A DNA stretch of 43,223 bases from CBDUQI01 sp965369325 (GTDB taxonomy: Bacteria > Pseudomonadota > Gammaproteobacteria > Steroidobacterales > JBCBZW01): NCBI GenBank assembly GCA_965369325.1, contig CBDUQI010000022.1:1-43223 (forward strand), written 5' to 3'. The notes under the pieces were generated by a model. It did no database searches. It saw only the letters and a list, made by a program, of their open reading frames with translations, and was not told where the DNA came from. Both the position numbers and the translations under genes were made by a program. Positions within the stretch are counted from its first letter, which is position 1. Every line of letters begins with the position of its first letter. Shown here in pieces: positions 8,142-17,300 of the stretch.

Positions 8142-9194
8142 TTAGATTTGCGACAAGCGCGGTTCCCCGAATTGATTTGCATAGGCGTGTACTGCTGGAG
8201 CGCCCCCCAAATGCATGAGCAAAACCTTACTGTCAGATTCAAATCGGCCCTGCGCCGATAACTGTTGCAACCCTCGCAGTGCTTTGCCTTCGTAGACAGG
8301 GTCAGCGACGAGTCCCTCACGACGAGCAAGCAATCGAATAACATCGAGCGTTTCTGGCTCGGCCATTCCGTAGTCGCTTTGATCCACCGATATAACTTCG
8401 ACGTCGGTCGGCAAAACACGCGCAGACAACTCCAGCTCGTCAAGCGTGCCATTTGCAAGTTCAAGGACCCGGCCGCGCTTTATCTCGGTTTCATTATCGT
8501 CGGCGATCCCAATAACATTGATATCTTCGTTTAAAAAAGTGAACCCGGCGACAAGGCCAGCTTGTGTGCTGCTACTGCCGGTACAATGGACGACATAGTC
8601 AAACTGAATGCCTTGTTCTGCACTCTGCCTCACAACTTCGGCCGCGCAAGCGATATAACCCAGACCGCCAAGCCTGTGCTCAGAGGCACCACCCGGAATG
8701 AGATAAGGCTTGTGGCCGGCAATCTTTAGTTGTTCGACAAATCCAAGCAACGGGCTTTGGTCTTCTATTGGTCGCTCCGTCTCATCCAGATACAAATCGG
8801 CACCCATTAGGCTGCTGAGAAGAATATTGCCCGACTGCCGATACAAGGGGCCCGCATCTTTTGTCCAACCGAAATGAAGCAAGGCGCACTTGAGATTACA
8901 CTTCGCCGCCGCCGCCGCTGTTTGCCGTGTATGGTTTGATTGAATCGCACCGGCCGTGACCAACATGTCACAACCGGACTCAACCGCATCACCGACCAAA
9001 AACTCCAGTTTCCGAGTCTTGTTGCCTCCCCCCTCAAGGCCCGTCAGGTCATCGCGCTTTATCCATAGCTCGGAGAGGTTTAGTTCTTGGGCGAAATTTC
9101 TAAGCCTGTGCATCGGTGTAGGCAACAGCGCCAGCTTAGCTTTTGCCCTAGCGTTCAGCGCAAGTAGCAGTTCGCGCATTTTTGGATCAGCCAC
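8142..9194 (-). CDS. PLP-dependent deaminase, D-cysteine desulfhydrase / ACC deaminase family
   Basis: This 350-aa fold-type II PLP enzyme has GGGNKTRKLE at about residues 55-64, with the Lys that forms the Schiff base, the family motif GAIQSNHTRQTAAAAA, and a phosphate-binding TGSSSTQAG loop. These features place it in the group containing D-cysteine desulfhydrase, ACC deaminase and L-cysteate sulfo-lyase, which release ammonia and pyruvate (or oxobutanoate) from small amino acids. D-cysteine desulfhydrase is the best guess. L-cysteate sulfo-lyase (CuyA) is a serious alternative in a marine organism. Met codons at 9194 and 9179 are both possible starts. The gene stands alone between a convergent cytochrome gene and the FG-GAP gene. 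Confidence 0.75.
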   Translation of the reverse strand: MADPKMRELLLALNARAKAKLALLPTPMHRLRNFAQELNLSELWIKRDDLTGLEGGGNKTRKLEFLVGDAVESGCDMLVTAGAIQSNHTRQTAAAAAKCNLKCALLHFGWTKDAGPLYRQSGNILLSSLMGADLYLDETERPIEDQSPLLGFVEQLKIAGHKPYLIPGGASEHRLGGLGYIACAAEVVRQSAEQGIQFDYVVHCTGSSSTQAGLVAGFTFLNEDINVIGIADDNETEIKRGRVLELANGTLDELELSARVLPTDVEVISVDQSDYGMAEPETLDVIRLLARREGLVADPVYEGKALRGLQQLSAQGRFESDSKVLLMHLGGAPAVHAYANQFGEPRLSQI

Positions 9195-9279
9195 ACATCT
9201 CTCCAGGTACGCGCTGTACTATTTTCAACAACAACGCTCGCGGCCACGATCTCGTCGCCGCGAGCGTGTCGCCTGCGAT

Positions 9280-11166
9280 CTATGGCTCACATACCGTGCC
9301 AGTAGCACTCGGGCCGGGTGAGGAGAACAGCTGGGCCTTGAGCAGGTTAAGATCTTCGAAGTCAATTACACCGTCGCTGTTCATGTCTTCACTGAACAGG
9401 CCATACTCGAAGAAGATACTCTTCATGTAAAGCAAATCGGTAAAGTCTGTGGTGCAGGTTTGGTCAAAGTCGCCATCGCAGGCGTTACCATAGCGATCAG
9501 CATCTGCGTCTTGCTGACCGCTGTTTGGGACCAGCAGGCAATTGTCAAAATTGTCACCCACGCCATCACCGTCGGCATCGATGGTGCCGAGCCCAAAGTA
9601 CACATAGGCTTCGCCGGCGTTCTCGCGAGCGAACGGATCTGCGCTTGACGCACTGATCAGAACATCGTCAACACCATCGCCGTTCACATCCCCAACAGGC
9701 GCGACAAAGCTACCGGCGTCATCACCGTGGTCAACGCCGTTTAACACAAAACCCTCGCTGCCATCACCACCGCGACTCTGCAGTAACCCCGACACATCCA
9801 CCACCGGGTCAGCCTGCAATCCGTTGCCAAGGTAGACGAATCCGCGGTTCTCAGACGCTAGGCCTACGATAAGGTCCTGGATGCCATCGCCGTTAACGTC
9901 GCCCGCGGCCGATGCCGCGTCGATATCCTCCTCATCGCGCGCTAACATGTAGCCTCTTGTCCCGTTCCCGTCAGCCGCCGGTAACAGGCTCATGATCGGA
10001 AACTGCGCCGGGAATTCATCGCCGGCTGCCCGCCCGAACACGACGTAGGCTTCGTTCGCTCGTCCATATCCTCCGACGTCCAGAACGATGTCATTAATCC
10101 CATCGCCATTGACATCCGCACCGGTCACATTGTCCGCGCTGGTACCATATTCGAAGCTAATGGCGAACCCGGCATCGTCCGAAAGCGTGCCCAAGGGCAG
10201 TTGCTCAGAAAAACCGGTGGTGCGGCCCCATACCACGAACCCGTCCACAATGCCGAGTTCCATGCGAGTCATGCCGGTGACGAACAGGTCGCCCAGACTG
10301 TCGCCGTTAACGTCGCCGAGCATAGCGACATGTGTTCCGATAGCGGAGCCCTCGCCAGGAGAATTTATTGCGAAACCCAGTGTCCCGCCGCCGACAAGCA
10401 AATTCGAAAGATCAAACTCTGCGCCAAACTGTGATTCGGGGGTACGCCCGAAGACAACATAGGCCTGACCGTCGCTGAATGTGGACCCAGAACCGTAATT
10501 GCTTTCGCCGAGGATTAGATCGTCTATATCGTCTCCATTGATGTCCGCGCCAATCGCTACGCTGCCACCGGCATTGCTCTCAATCGCAGATCCGTTCAGC
10601 ACGAAGCCATCGATGCCCGTGCCTCCGTTCATCGCCTCCAGCGAGGCAGCATCAAAGGTGGCCGGTAGGTCAGCGCGACCATAGATCACAAATACCTGTG
10701 CGGTGCTGGAGCTCCCAACAACGATGTCATCAATGCCATCGTTGTTTACGTCACCGCGACCGTTAGCCAAAGCGTGAACACCTTCCACCGCAAGGCCGTC
10801 GTTACCAAGACTCGCCAGATCGATTTCGGCACCCACGCCGCCCTCGCGGCCATAGACGATGTATATCGGGCTTCCGAGCCCTTGTTCGATGCCGACGTCA
10901 TCGACACCATCTGCGTTAACATCGCCGATGCGCTTGGCCGCAATGCGATCGAATGTCCCAGCGCCCCGGATCACAAATCCGGCGCTGCCGGTACCACCGT
11001 TGTTCGGCAGCAGGTCGCCCAGTTGCACTTCGGGAATCGCAAAGCCACCCGCGTGGGCGAGAGGTCCTGTAGCCAACGCTCCGCTGGTGCATAGCAACAT
11101 AGTGAGCGCCGGTATGGGCGATTGCGGTCGTAGGCTTTTACGAACGGCTTGAGCTAAATAAGTCAT
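9280..11166 (-). CDS. Secreted FG-GAP (integrin-alpha-like) beta-propeller protein with C-terminal TSP3/dockerin-like module
   Basis: The 628-aa protein starts with a signal peptide ending GPLAHA. About seven FG-GAP blades follow, each with a DVNGDGxxD calcium loop and a YVVFGR-type strand (for example DINGDDIDDLILGE, DVNGDSLGDLFVTG and DVNGDGVDDVLIS). This suggests a seven-bladed propeller on the cell exterior. The last 100 or so residues are a TSP3 repeat (NCLLVPNSGQQDAD) followed by two EF-hand-like loops, DFDQTCTTDFTDL and DMNSDGVIDFEDL. This is the same module found at the N-terminus of the GH114 enzyme at 4088-5218. ATG 11166 is chosen because the strong Shine-Dalgarno sequence GGGAGGTGG lies just upstream; an upstream in-frame extension to 11232 lacks one. 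Its ligand is unknown. Confidence 0.85.
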   Translation of the reverse strand: MTYLAQAVRKSLRPQSPIPALTMLLCTSGALATGPLAHAGGFAIPEVQLGDLLPNNGGTGSAGFVIRGAGTFDRIAAKRIGDVNADGVDDVGIEQGLGSPIYIVYGREGGVGAEIDLASLGNDGLAVEGVHALANGRGDVNNDGIDDIVVGSSSTAQVFVIYGRADLPATFDAASLEAMNGGTGIDGFVLNGSAIESNAGGSVAIGADINGDDIDDLILGESNYGSGSTFSDGQAYVVFGRTPESQFGAEFDLSNLLVGGGTLGFAINSPGEGSAIGTHVAMLGDVNGDSLGDLFVTGMTRMELGIVDGFVVWGRTTGFSEQLPLGTLSDDAGFAISFEYGTSADNVTGADVNGDGINDIVLDVGGYGRANEAYVVFGRAAGDEFPAQFPIMSLLPAADGNGTRGYMLARDEEDIDAASAAGDVNGDGIQDLIVGLASENRGFVYLGNGLQADPVVDVSGLLQSRGGDGSEGFVLNGVDHGDDAGSFVAPVGDVNGDGVDDVLISASSADPFARENAGEAYVYFGLGTIDADGDGVGDNFDNCLLVPNSGQQDADADRYGNACDGDFDQTCTTDFTDLLYMKSIFFEYGLFSEDMNSDGVIDFEDLNLLKAQLFSSPGPSATGTVCEP

Positions 11167-11557
11167 AGTCCACCTCCCAGTTGGTAGTATTTTTACGCCG
11201 TGGGAAGCTCGATGGACGCATTTACGCACCACCTTGCCAAGGCCTCAGCGTGTCACCAAGTAAGGACGGACATACCGTCGGTTTCGGACAACATAAGTAC
11301 GCCAAGTACGGTTGCTACCTCAGTCCGTCCAACATGGCGTCCACTGGGTGCGGATCAATTTGAGTGTGTGGTGTTCGCGGGCCAAAAGGTAGGTCTGCGC
11401 GAAGTCGATGACCAACTCTGGCAGGTCAGCTTCATGGCCGTATGATCTGGGCGATGTCAGCAAACTTGTGAGAGTTCGCCTATTTTCCGATATGGATTGA
11501 AACTGCAGTCATATGCTAGCATTGCCACCATGTGCTATCAAACTCCGGACGAACAGT
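11167..11557. other. Intergenic region with transposase remnant and repeats
   Basis: There is no intact gene in these 391 bp. The region holds a decayed IS481-type transposase tail (11353-11470) and an inverted pair GGACGGAC/GTCCGTCC (about 11265 and 11324). A 10-bp palindrome ATGCTAGCAT (11513-11522) lies just upstream of the toxin-antitoxin genes and could serve as their autoregulatory operator. Confidence 0.5.
11353..11470 (+). pseudogene. IS481-type transposase C-terminal remnant (frameshifted)
   Basis: The translation reads GQKVGLREVDDQLWQVSFM, then meets a stop. After a one-base shift YDLG follows. Intact IS481-family (rve) transposases end with a closely similar block, roughly GxxVGxxEVxDGxWLVSFMxYDLGY. 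Only this tail remains; the catalytic domain and recognisable terminal inverted repeats are absent. It marks an old insertion beside the toxin-antitoxin pair. Confidence 0.65.
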
Positions 11558-11791
11558 ATGGCGAATCTGAGTGTTCGAAAAATTGACGACGAAACGATCG
11601 CACGCCTGCGGGTGCGAGCCGCTCGAAGAGGTATTTCCATGGAGGAAGAGGTTCGACAAATCCTGCGCCGCGCGGCACGCGCACCTGATCGCCTGGGTGA
11701 TCTCGCCGCGCAGATATTTGGCCCGCGCAATGGCGTCGAATTAGACCTTCGCAAGGAGCAGCCCCATGAACCCACTGCTCTGGACAGGTGA
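11558..11791 (+). CDS. FitA-like antitoxin (ribbon-helix-helix), VapB type
   Basis: This 77-aa protein has an N-terminal ribbon-helix-helix DNA-binding fold (ANLSVRKIDDETIARLRVRAA, then GISMEEEVRQIL). That is the FitA/Phd-like antitoxin signature. The acidic/basic C-terminal tail would wrap the toxin. The first Met that gives a compact RHH domain is ATG 11558; a longer frame from 11513 is unlikely. Its stop TGA (11789-11791) overlaps the toxin ATG by one base, so translation is coupled. Autoregulation through an upstream palindrome is expected for the family. Confidence 0.85.
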   Translation: MANLSVRKIDDETIARLRVRAARRGISMEEEVRQILRRAARAPDRLGDLAAQIFGPRNGVELDLRKEQPHEPTALDR

Positions 11792-12207
11792 TGATTCTCG
11801 ACACCAATATCATCTCTGAGATGATGCGGCCAAAACCCAGCACGTCTGTTTTGGACTGGCTCAACCATCAGGATGCCTCAGAACTTTTTGTCAGCACAGT
11901 GACAGTTGGGGAAATTATGTATGTCCTGGAAGCATTACCCGCAGGTCAACGACGGCGAAGCCTGGAGGCTGGCTTTGAACGCTTGTTACGCGAAGCTTTT
12001 GATACGCGTTTACTTGTATTCGATGAGGATGTCGCCCGACACTACGGCAGGTTGATGGCAGCGCGACAAAAAATGGGCAAACCCATTAGTGCCCTTGACG
12101 GACAAATCGCAGCAACCGCGCTAGCTCACCGCATGGCAATCGCAACGCGAAACGTGAAAGATTTCGCAGACAGCGGGTTGAAAATTACTAATCCATTTGA
12201 TGCCTGA
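11791..12207 (+). CDS. FitB/VapC-like PIN-domain toxin ribonuclease
   Basis: The 138-aa PIN-domain protein shows the conserved acidic residues of metal-dependent PIN nucleases: Asp in MILDTNIISE (residue 4), Glu in VTVGEIMYV, Asp in SALDGQIAAT, and Asp in ATRNVKDF. VapC/FitB toxins cut RNA, often tRNA, until bound by the cognate antitoxin, here encoded immediately upstream with a one-base overlap. GTG 11788 is an alternative start one codon earlier. The gene appears intact. tRNA-Met follows on the opposite strand 32 bp away. Confidence 0.88.
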   Translation: MILDTNIISEMMRPKPSTSVLDWLNHQDASELFVSTVTVGEIMYVLEALPAGQRRRSLEAGFERLLREAFDTRLLVFDEDVARHYGRLMAARQKMGKPISALDGQIAATALAHRMAIATRNVKDFADSGLKITNPFDA

Positions 12208-12239
12208 ACGCGGCCCGACCAGGCCGGCGCTTAAGAAGT

Positions 12240-12316
12240 TGGTGGCTATGGGTGGACTCGAACCACCGACCTCAGCATTATGAGTGCCGCGCTCTAACCA
12301 GCTGAGCTACATAGCC
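12240..12316 (-). tRNA. tRNA-Met (CAT), elongator type
   Basis: This is a full 77-nt cloverleaf with encoded CCA. The acceptor is GGCTATG/CATAGCC, the D-loop AGCTCAGCTGGTTAGAG, the anticodon loop CTCATAA, and the T-loop GTTCGAGTC. The body resembles E. coli elongator tRNA-Met. A lysidine-modified tRNA-Ile2, which also has anticodon CAT, is less likely. Confidence 0.95.
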
Positions 12317-12354
12317 ACACAGCCCCCGGCCCGGACGGACCCGAAGGGGCGCTC

Positions 12355-12383
12355 ATTCTGAGTTTCCGGCACGGCACTGTCAA
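12355..12383 (-). promoter_or_regulatory. Promoter of tRNA-Met
   Basis: On the minus strand a consensus TTGACA (12378-12383) is followed after 17 bp by CAGAAT (12355-12360). A GC-rich discriminator (GAGCGCCCCT) comes next, typical of stringently controlled stable-RNA promoters. It ends about 39 bp before the tRNA 5' end. Confidence 0.75.
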
Positions 12384-12872
12384 GAAATTAGCTAAAAAAA
12401 TGCGGCGTTCGCAGCCGGCCGACACCGATGCTGTCGAATCCGGGCGGATAATGGGCCGGGCAAGCAGAAACGGCTGGGATTTTGGGGTAAAGGTGAGCAG
12501 ACGACCCGGCAGCATCTGAGGATCCTGGGGGGAGATGGGGATAGCACGTCAGGGGGGGAGTGCTTGTCCTCAGCGCCGTCCGGGCCGCCCGCTCTTTCCA
12601 GCGCGTTATTCACCGCGGACAGCTGCTGCTGCTGGTAGACCGGCGAGCAGGCCTATGGCCTTGGGGCTAAGCAGCACGCAGGAGGGGAGATCGTGCGTGT
12701 CGCTTGCCTGGCTCTTCCTTTGAGCCGCTGCGCTCGGCTTGCCGTCCGAGGGGTACGGATTAACGCGCCTTATCTACTAAAGCGCCATCCGCCAGCGATC
12801 CCCCTCATCCTTGTCATAATTTTTTTCGTGATCTGGCTCGCACCCACCCAGCTTTGGGTTACTATCAATGTC
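12384..12872. other. Intergenic region without recognisable gene
   Basis: I see no supported coding region in these roughly 490 bp. The short open frames lack conserved motifs. The part before about 12720 contains G-runs, and a T-run sits at 12820-12826. The promoter for the downstream riboswitch must lie here, but I could not identify a convincing -35/-10 pair. Confidence 0.5.
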
Positions 12873-12954
12873 AGCTGACAAAGGTAAACCCAGTGAAAGC
12901 TGGGGACACAAAGCTACCGGTCTACGGGATGTCCTATGACGGCGGAGCTACCAG
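12873..12954 (+). promoter_or_regulatory. Cyclic-di-GMP-I (GEMM) riboswitch
   Basis: The sequence follows the GEMM-I consensus closely. It reads GGTAAACC (12883-12890), then a GAAA tetraloop (12895-12898) closed by a CCAG/CTGG stem. GGGACACAAAGC (12903-12914), CCGGTCTA (12917-12924), a small GGGA/TCC hairpin, ATGACGGCGG and a closing GCTACC (12947-12952) follow. GGTA at 12883-12886 pairs with TACC at 12949-12952. The bases equivalent to Vc2 A18, G20 and A47 are A12881, G12883 and A12910. The G at position 20 predicts c-di-GMP rather than cGAMP (A20) binding. Downstream, AAGGTA (12959-12964) can pair with TACCTT (12999-13004), a possible expression platform. It precedes the FAD oxidase start by about 90 nt. 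Confidence 0.88.
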
Positions 12955-13045
12955 CGAAAAGGTACCCGAGGTGCCTCCTCGCCTGTGACCGCATTCGATA
13001 CCTTCGTATTCCGTAGCGCTGCCTCCCAACGTCTGGAGAAGACAC

Positions 13046-14395
13046 ATGCACGCCAACGGTACCCGAGCTGTTTCTGCGCCTCGCCTGCACTTTCGCCCTG
13101 AAAAAACCTACCGACCTGAAACGGCAGAGAACATCGCCTCTGCGCTCGACCCGTCTACTCACACGCCCAAACCAATTCGCCCCATGGGACTAAACTCGGC
13201 CGGCACCAATTGCGCAGCCGCCGAGGGTGGCACCCTGCTGGATATGACCGGCATGAACAAAATCCTGCAGATCGGGCGCACCAGCGTTACCGTGCAGGCT
13301 GGCGTCACCCTGCATGTGCTAGCTCAGGCGCTGGCCGCGGAAGGGCTGGAGCTGGCGGCCAGCTACGACTTCTCCGACCGCACTGTGGGCGGTGCAATCA
13401 GCAGCGGTTGCTTCGGGCCCGGCACCGAGCCGGGCGTGGGTATGCTGGCCTCACAGGTACTGCAGCTTAAGTTGATATCCCCGCGCGGCGCACCCATCGT
13501 GGTCAGCGCTACCCACCCGATGATGGCCGCCTACCGGATGAGCTATGGGATGCTGGGCGTCATCTACGAGATCACCCTTAAAGTAAGGCCGATTCGTGCC
13601 TTCACGGCCTATTACACCAAGATGCGGATCAGTAAATTCGCTGATATGGCGCCGCGTCTAGCCAACTCCGACGCTGGATTAAAGTTCTACATGCTGCCGT
13701 TCCGAGACCGCGTGTATGTTGAGTTACGGCGCAACGATGACGACACCCTACAAAGCCCGCGCAAGGGGCCGTGGAAGCTCAAAGAGTGGATCGAGAATGC
13801 GGCGTTGCCGTGGGTAGCCCGCTCCGTGGCTAAAGTGCCTATCCGGCAGATGCGCTACTCGCTGATCGACGGCTTTAACGAGGCCACCCACGCGTTGATG
13901 AACAACAAACTCACGCACGCGGGCAACAATTCGATTGAGCAGTCCGGCCGCGTGCGTGCCCTGAACGACTGGGGCAGCTTCAGTCATTGCACCTGGGTGT
14001 TCCCGGCCGCCAATTTCGGCCACGTGCTAAGCGAGTACCGCGCTTTCTGCAAAGAGTTTTATGCGGTGCACAGGTTTCGCTGCGACATGCCGGCGGTGGG
14101 CGTGCGCCTGAACCAGGACACCAGCGCCATGCTCTCGCCCTGCTTCGACACTTCGGCTTTCGCCCTCAGTGTGCTCAGCACCCCGGAGCGTCAGTGGGGC
14201 GATTATCTCATTGATCTGAGCGAATTCGCCGCCGAGCACGGCGGGCGCCCGATGTTCAATCACAGTCGCGGTGCCACGCCCGAGCAGGTGCAGGCGGCGT
14301 TCGCGGACCGGCTGGACTTTTTCCGCGAGATTCGCTACCGCACCGATCCGGATGATCGGATGATTAATCCGTTTTTGATGCAATATTTTCAGTAG
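13046..14395 (+). CDS. FAD-linked oxidase (PCMH-type; gulonolactone/arabinonolactone oxidase-like)
   Basis: The 449-aa protein contains an N-terminal PCMH-type FAD-binding domain (residues about 15-185): GLNSAGTNCAAAEGGTLLDM, VTVQAGVTLHVLAQAL, and RTVGGAISSGCFGPG. A C-terminal substrate domain resembles sugar-1,4-lactone oxidases and ends with MINPFLMQYF. There is no signal peptide or membrane segment. The substrate is unknown; lactone or alcohol oxidation is the family trend. ATG 13046 has GGAGAAG just upstream. The gene is preceded by a c-di-GMP-I riboswitch, so its expression should respond to that messenger. Its last 32 bp overlap the 3' end of the giant gene on the opposite strand. Confidence 0.8.
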   Translation: MHANGTRAVSAPRLHFRPEKTYRPETAENIASALDPSTHTPKPIRPMGLNSAGTNCAAAEGGTLLDMTGMNKILQIGRTSVTVQAGVTLHVLAQALAAEGLELAASYDFSDRTVGGAISSGCFGPGTEPGVGMLASQVLQLKLISPRGAPIVVSATHPMMAAYRMSYGMLGVIYEITLKVRPIRAFTAYYTKMRISKFADMAPRLANSDAGLKFYMLPFRDRVYVELRRNDDDTLQSPRKGPWKLKEWIENAALPWVARSVAKVPIRQMRYSLIDGFNEATHALMNNKLTHAGNNSIEQSGRVRALNDWGSFSHCTWVFPAANFGHVLSEYRAFCKEFYAVHRFRCDMPAVGVRLNQDTSAMLSPCFDTSAFALSVLSTPERQWGDYLIDLSEFAAEHGGRPMFNHSRGATPEQVQAAFADRLDFFREIRYRTDPDDRMINPFLMQYFQ

Positions 14396-17300
14396 ACGCC
14401 TCTGCGGCCATCGGCTGGCCGGCGACTCGAACCTCCACCCGGCGGTTCTGGGCGCGGCCGGCAGCTGTGCGATTGCTCGCCACCGGCTGATTCGGGCCGC
14501 GGCCTGAGATTTGCACCCGGTCGGGCTGCACCTTCAGCAACCCCTGCAGGTACTCGGCCACCGCACGGGCACGCGCCAGAGACAGCACTTGATTGTTGGC
14601 AAACTCGTGCCGGTTACGCGGGGCGATACGCACGTTGTCCGTATGCCCTTCCACCTGAATGTGCAGATTGCGCGAATAGCGCATCTTCCCGGCAATCTCT
14701 GCCATCTTTTGTTTATCCGCATCAGATAGTCGTGTGCTGCGAGTGTCAAACATCGGGCGTAAGGTAAACACCTGCTTGATCGCACAACCACTTACATCCA
14801 CCAGCACGCCAAACGGCGTACTCGGACAGCGGTCGTTCGCCAGCAGCACCTTGTCACGGTCCGCATCGGCATCGGACGCGGCTGTCGCCGGGTTCGGCCG
14901 GGCCGGCGCGTCCACGACGTTGCGCTGCGCGTTCTCCGGCGGGCTCGCAACAAGCACTTCCGATGGCAGCACCAGACAGCCCTTGGCATCCACTTGATCG
15001 CCGGCGTCCGTGCCCGGACAGAAGTCGCGGATATTACTCACGCCGTCGCCGTCGTCATCGTACTGCGCCTGTGGCCCACTTTGTACATTGTCCCGACCGC
15101 CAAAGTAACGGCCGCCCATTAGACTCCACATATTGGCGTCGCGATCGTAGCTAGTGAACTCGGTGCGAACAAACCACGGCGACTGATCAAGCCGCCACGA
15201 CGCCCCGATACCCCCAGCGAACTGCACGCTGCTTTGCCGTTCGAAACCGACCAGATCGCTGTTGCTGGCATTGGTAATCACAGAGACGCCCAACTTGGCA
15301 TAAACGTTAAGCGGGCGGTTGTTGTCGAGCAGATAATAGCCCGCCATCAGCGTCGGGACGCTGTAGTCGATGGCCGCATCAGGAGCGAGCGCATCCAGCG
15401 CCGGATTCGCATTGGCCAGCCCGGCCTGCCCGGCGTCTACCCAGCTGAGTTCGGCAAACCAGCGCGGGCGAAAATGATAGCCTGCACTAATTCCAAAACC
15501 CGTAGAGCTATTGTCGTCGGTGGACCAACCGTTGCTGGAGCCTTCAGGGTCCACGTGGGTAATGCCCAAGTTCAGTCCACCGTAAAAGCAGCGTCGAAAG
15601 TTCTGGATGGCTGCGTTAGGCGAGGTGCCCGCGATCGCGTCGCTCGCTTTGGCGCCATAGCCCTGATTATGGCCTATGCCGCACAGTGCCTGCGGATCGG
15701 CCGCTGCGGCGGGCGGCGGCATCCCGATAAACATCGTGCTCATGACGCCCGACACGGCCAGCACGCGTAACCCGCGCGAGCACGCTGCCGTGGGTGGTTG
15801 ACGAACTGCACGATAGCGCCAGCTCAACAACCCCAGCAACCAGGCCAGGCTCAGCCATCCCATGGCACCCGCACCCGTCACGGCCGTCTCCAGTTCACCG
15901 CCGGTTGGCTGCAGCTGATCGCCTACATTGTCGTTGTCGAAATCACCGTCTTCCTGCGCGTCCGTAAACCCGTCGCCGTCGCTGTCCAGGTCGCGATAGT
16001 CGCTGGCACCGTCGTTGTCGGTATCCGGCACGAGCGCCGGGGCGCCTGCCAACGCGCCCGCGATCACACCGTCCACGGCATCGTCCAACCCATCGCCGTC
16101 CATATCGTTGCCGGTGGACGCATCGATAATTCCGTCGCCGTTGCTGTCCAGCGCCGCGGGCACGCCCGCTTCGCGCAGATCGAACAGACCATCACCGTCG
16201 GCGTCCAGATCCTGGAAGTCTGGTGTGTTGTCACCATCGGTATCGACCGGTGTCATGCCCGCATCAATGCCATCGTGCAAACCATCGTTGTTGGCATCTA
16301 CAAAGTTATCCACCACACCGTCGTTGTCCACATCGGCCCCCTGTGTGCTCGCCTCGATGACATCCGGCACACCATCGTTGTCCGAATCGCTGTCCAGTGA
16401 ATCCGGCACGCCGTCACCATCGGTATCGATGGCGCCGTCACCTTCGGCCGTATCCACAATGCCGTCGTTATCATCGTCCAGATCACCGGCGTCGGCGATC
16501 CCATCATTGTCGGTGTCGTTGCTGGTGCCGAAGATGCCGACGGCGGCGTCGTTAGGATCCGCAATGCCGTCGTTGTCGGCGTCGGTGATATCGTCCAGCA
16601 CGCCATCGCCGTTCGCATCTAGCGCCGCACCTTTGCCAGTCGCCGCATCGAACTCACCGTCGTTGTTGCTGTCCAGATCCCGATAGTCCGCCGCGCCATC
16701 GTTGTCGGTGTCGGGCGGGGTCGCAACCAGTGCGCCCCCATCGGACAGACCATCATCGTCGGCATCGCTCAGGCCCGCTTCGAGCACATCGTTAACACCA
16801 TCGTTATCGGCGTCCAGATCAACATAGTCCGGCGCGCTATCAGCATCGGTGTTGGTGGGCTGCACTGCATCGTCAACGCCGTCGCCATTGTTATCAACGC
16901 CACCGGTGCTCTGCGGATCGTAGCTGTCGTCCAGCCCGTCGCCATCGCTGTCCATGCCTGAGGTATCGGCCTCAATGGCATCTTCAATACCGTCGTCATC
17001 CGCATCGATGTCCAGGTAGTCCGGCAGGCTGTCGGTATCGGTGTCGGTCGGGTCGAGGGCGTCGTCCACGCCATCGTTGTTGGCATCCTCACCACCGGTG
17101 GCGTCGACATCCCACGCATCATCCAAGCCATCGCCGTCGGTATCTGTGCCGGTGGCCGTGCGGTCTTCCACGACATCGGGAATACCATCGTCATCGGCAT
17201 CCGGGTCGGTGGCATTCGAGCGTCCATCCATGTCGTTGTCGCCGCCGCCCTCGACGGCATCAGGAATGCCGTCCGCGTCCGAATCCAGATCCTGATAGTC

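Noticed and set aside
12693..12878. 61-codon plus-strand frame before the riboswitch
   Set aside because: No conserved motif or ribosome-binding site; it runs into the aptamer sequence.
15690..15745. Separate translation start for the OmpA-like part at the internal Met (MSTMFIG)
   Set aside because: No Shine-Dalgarno sequence is visible and the frame is continuous with the giant protein. It remains possible, but a separate CDS is not supported.
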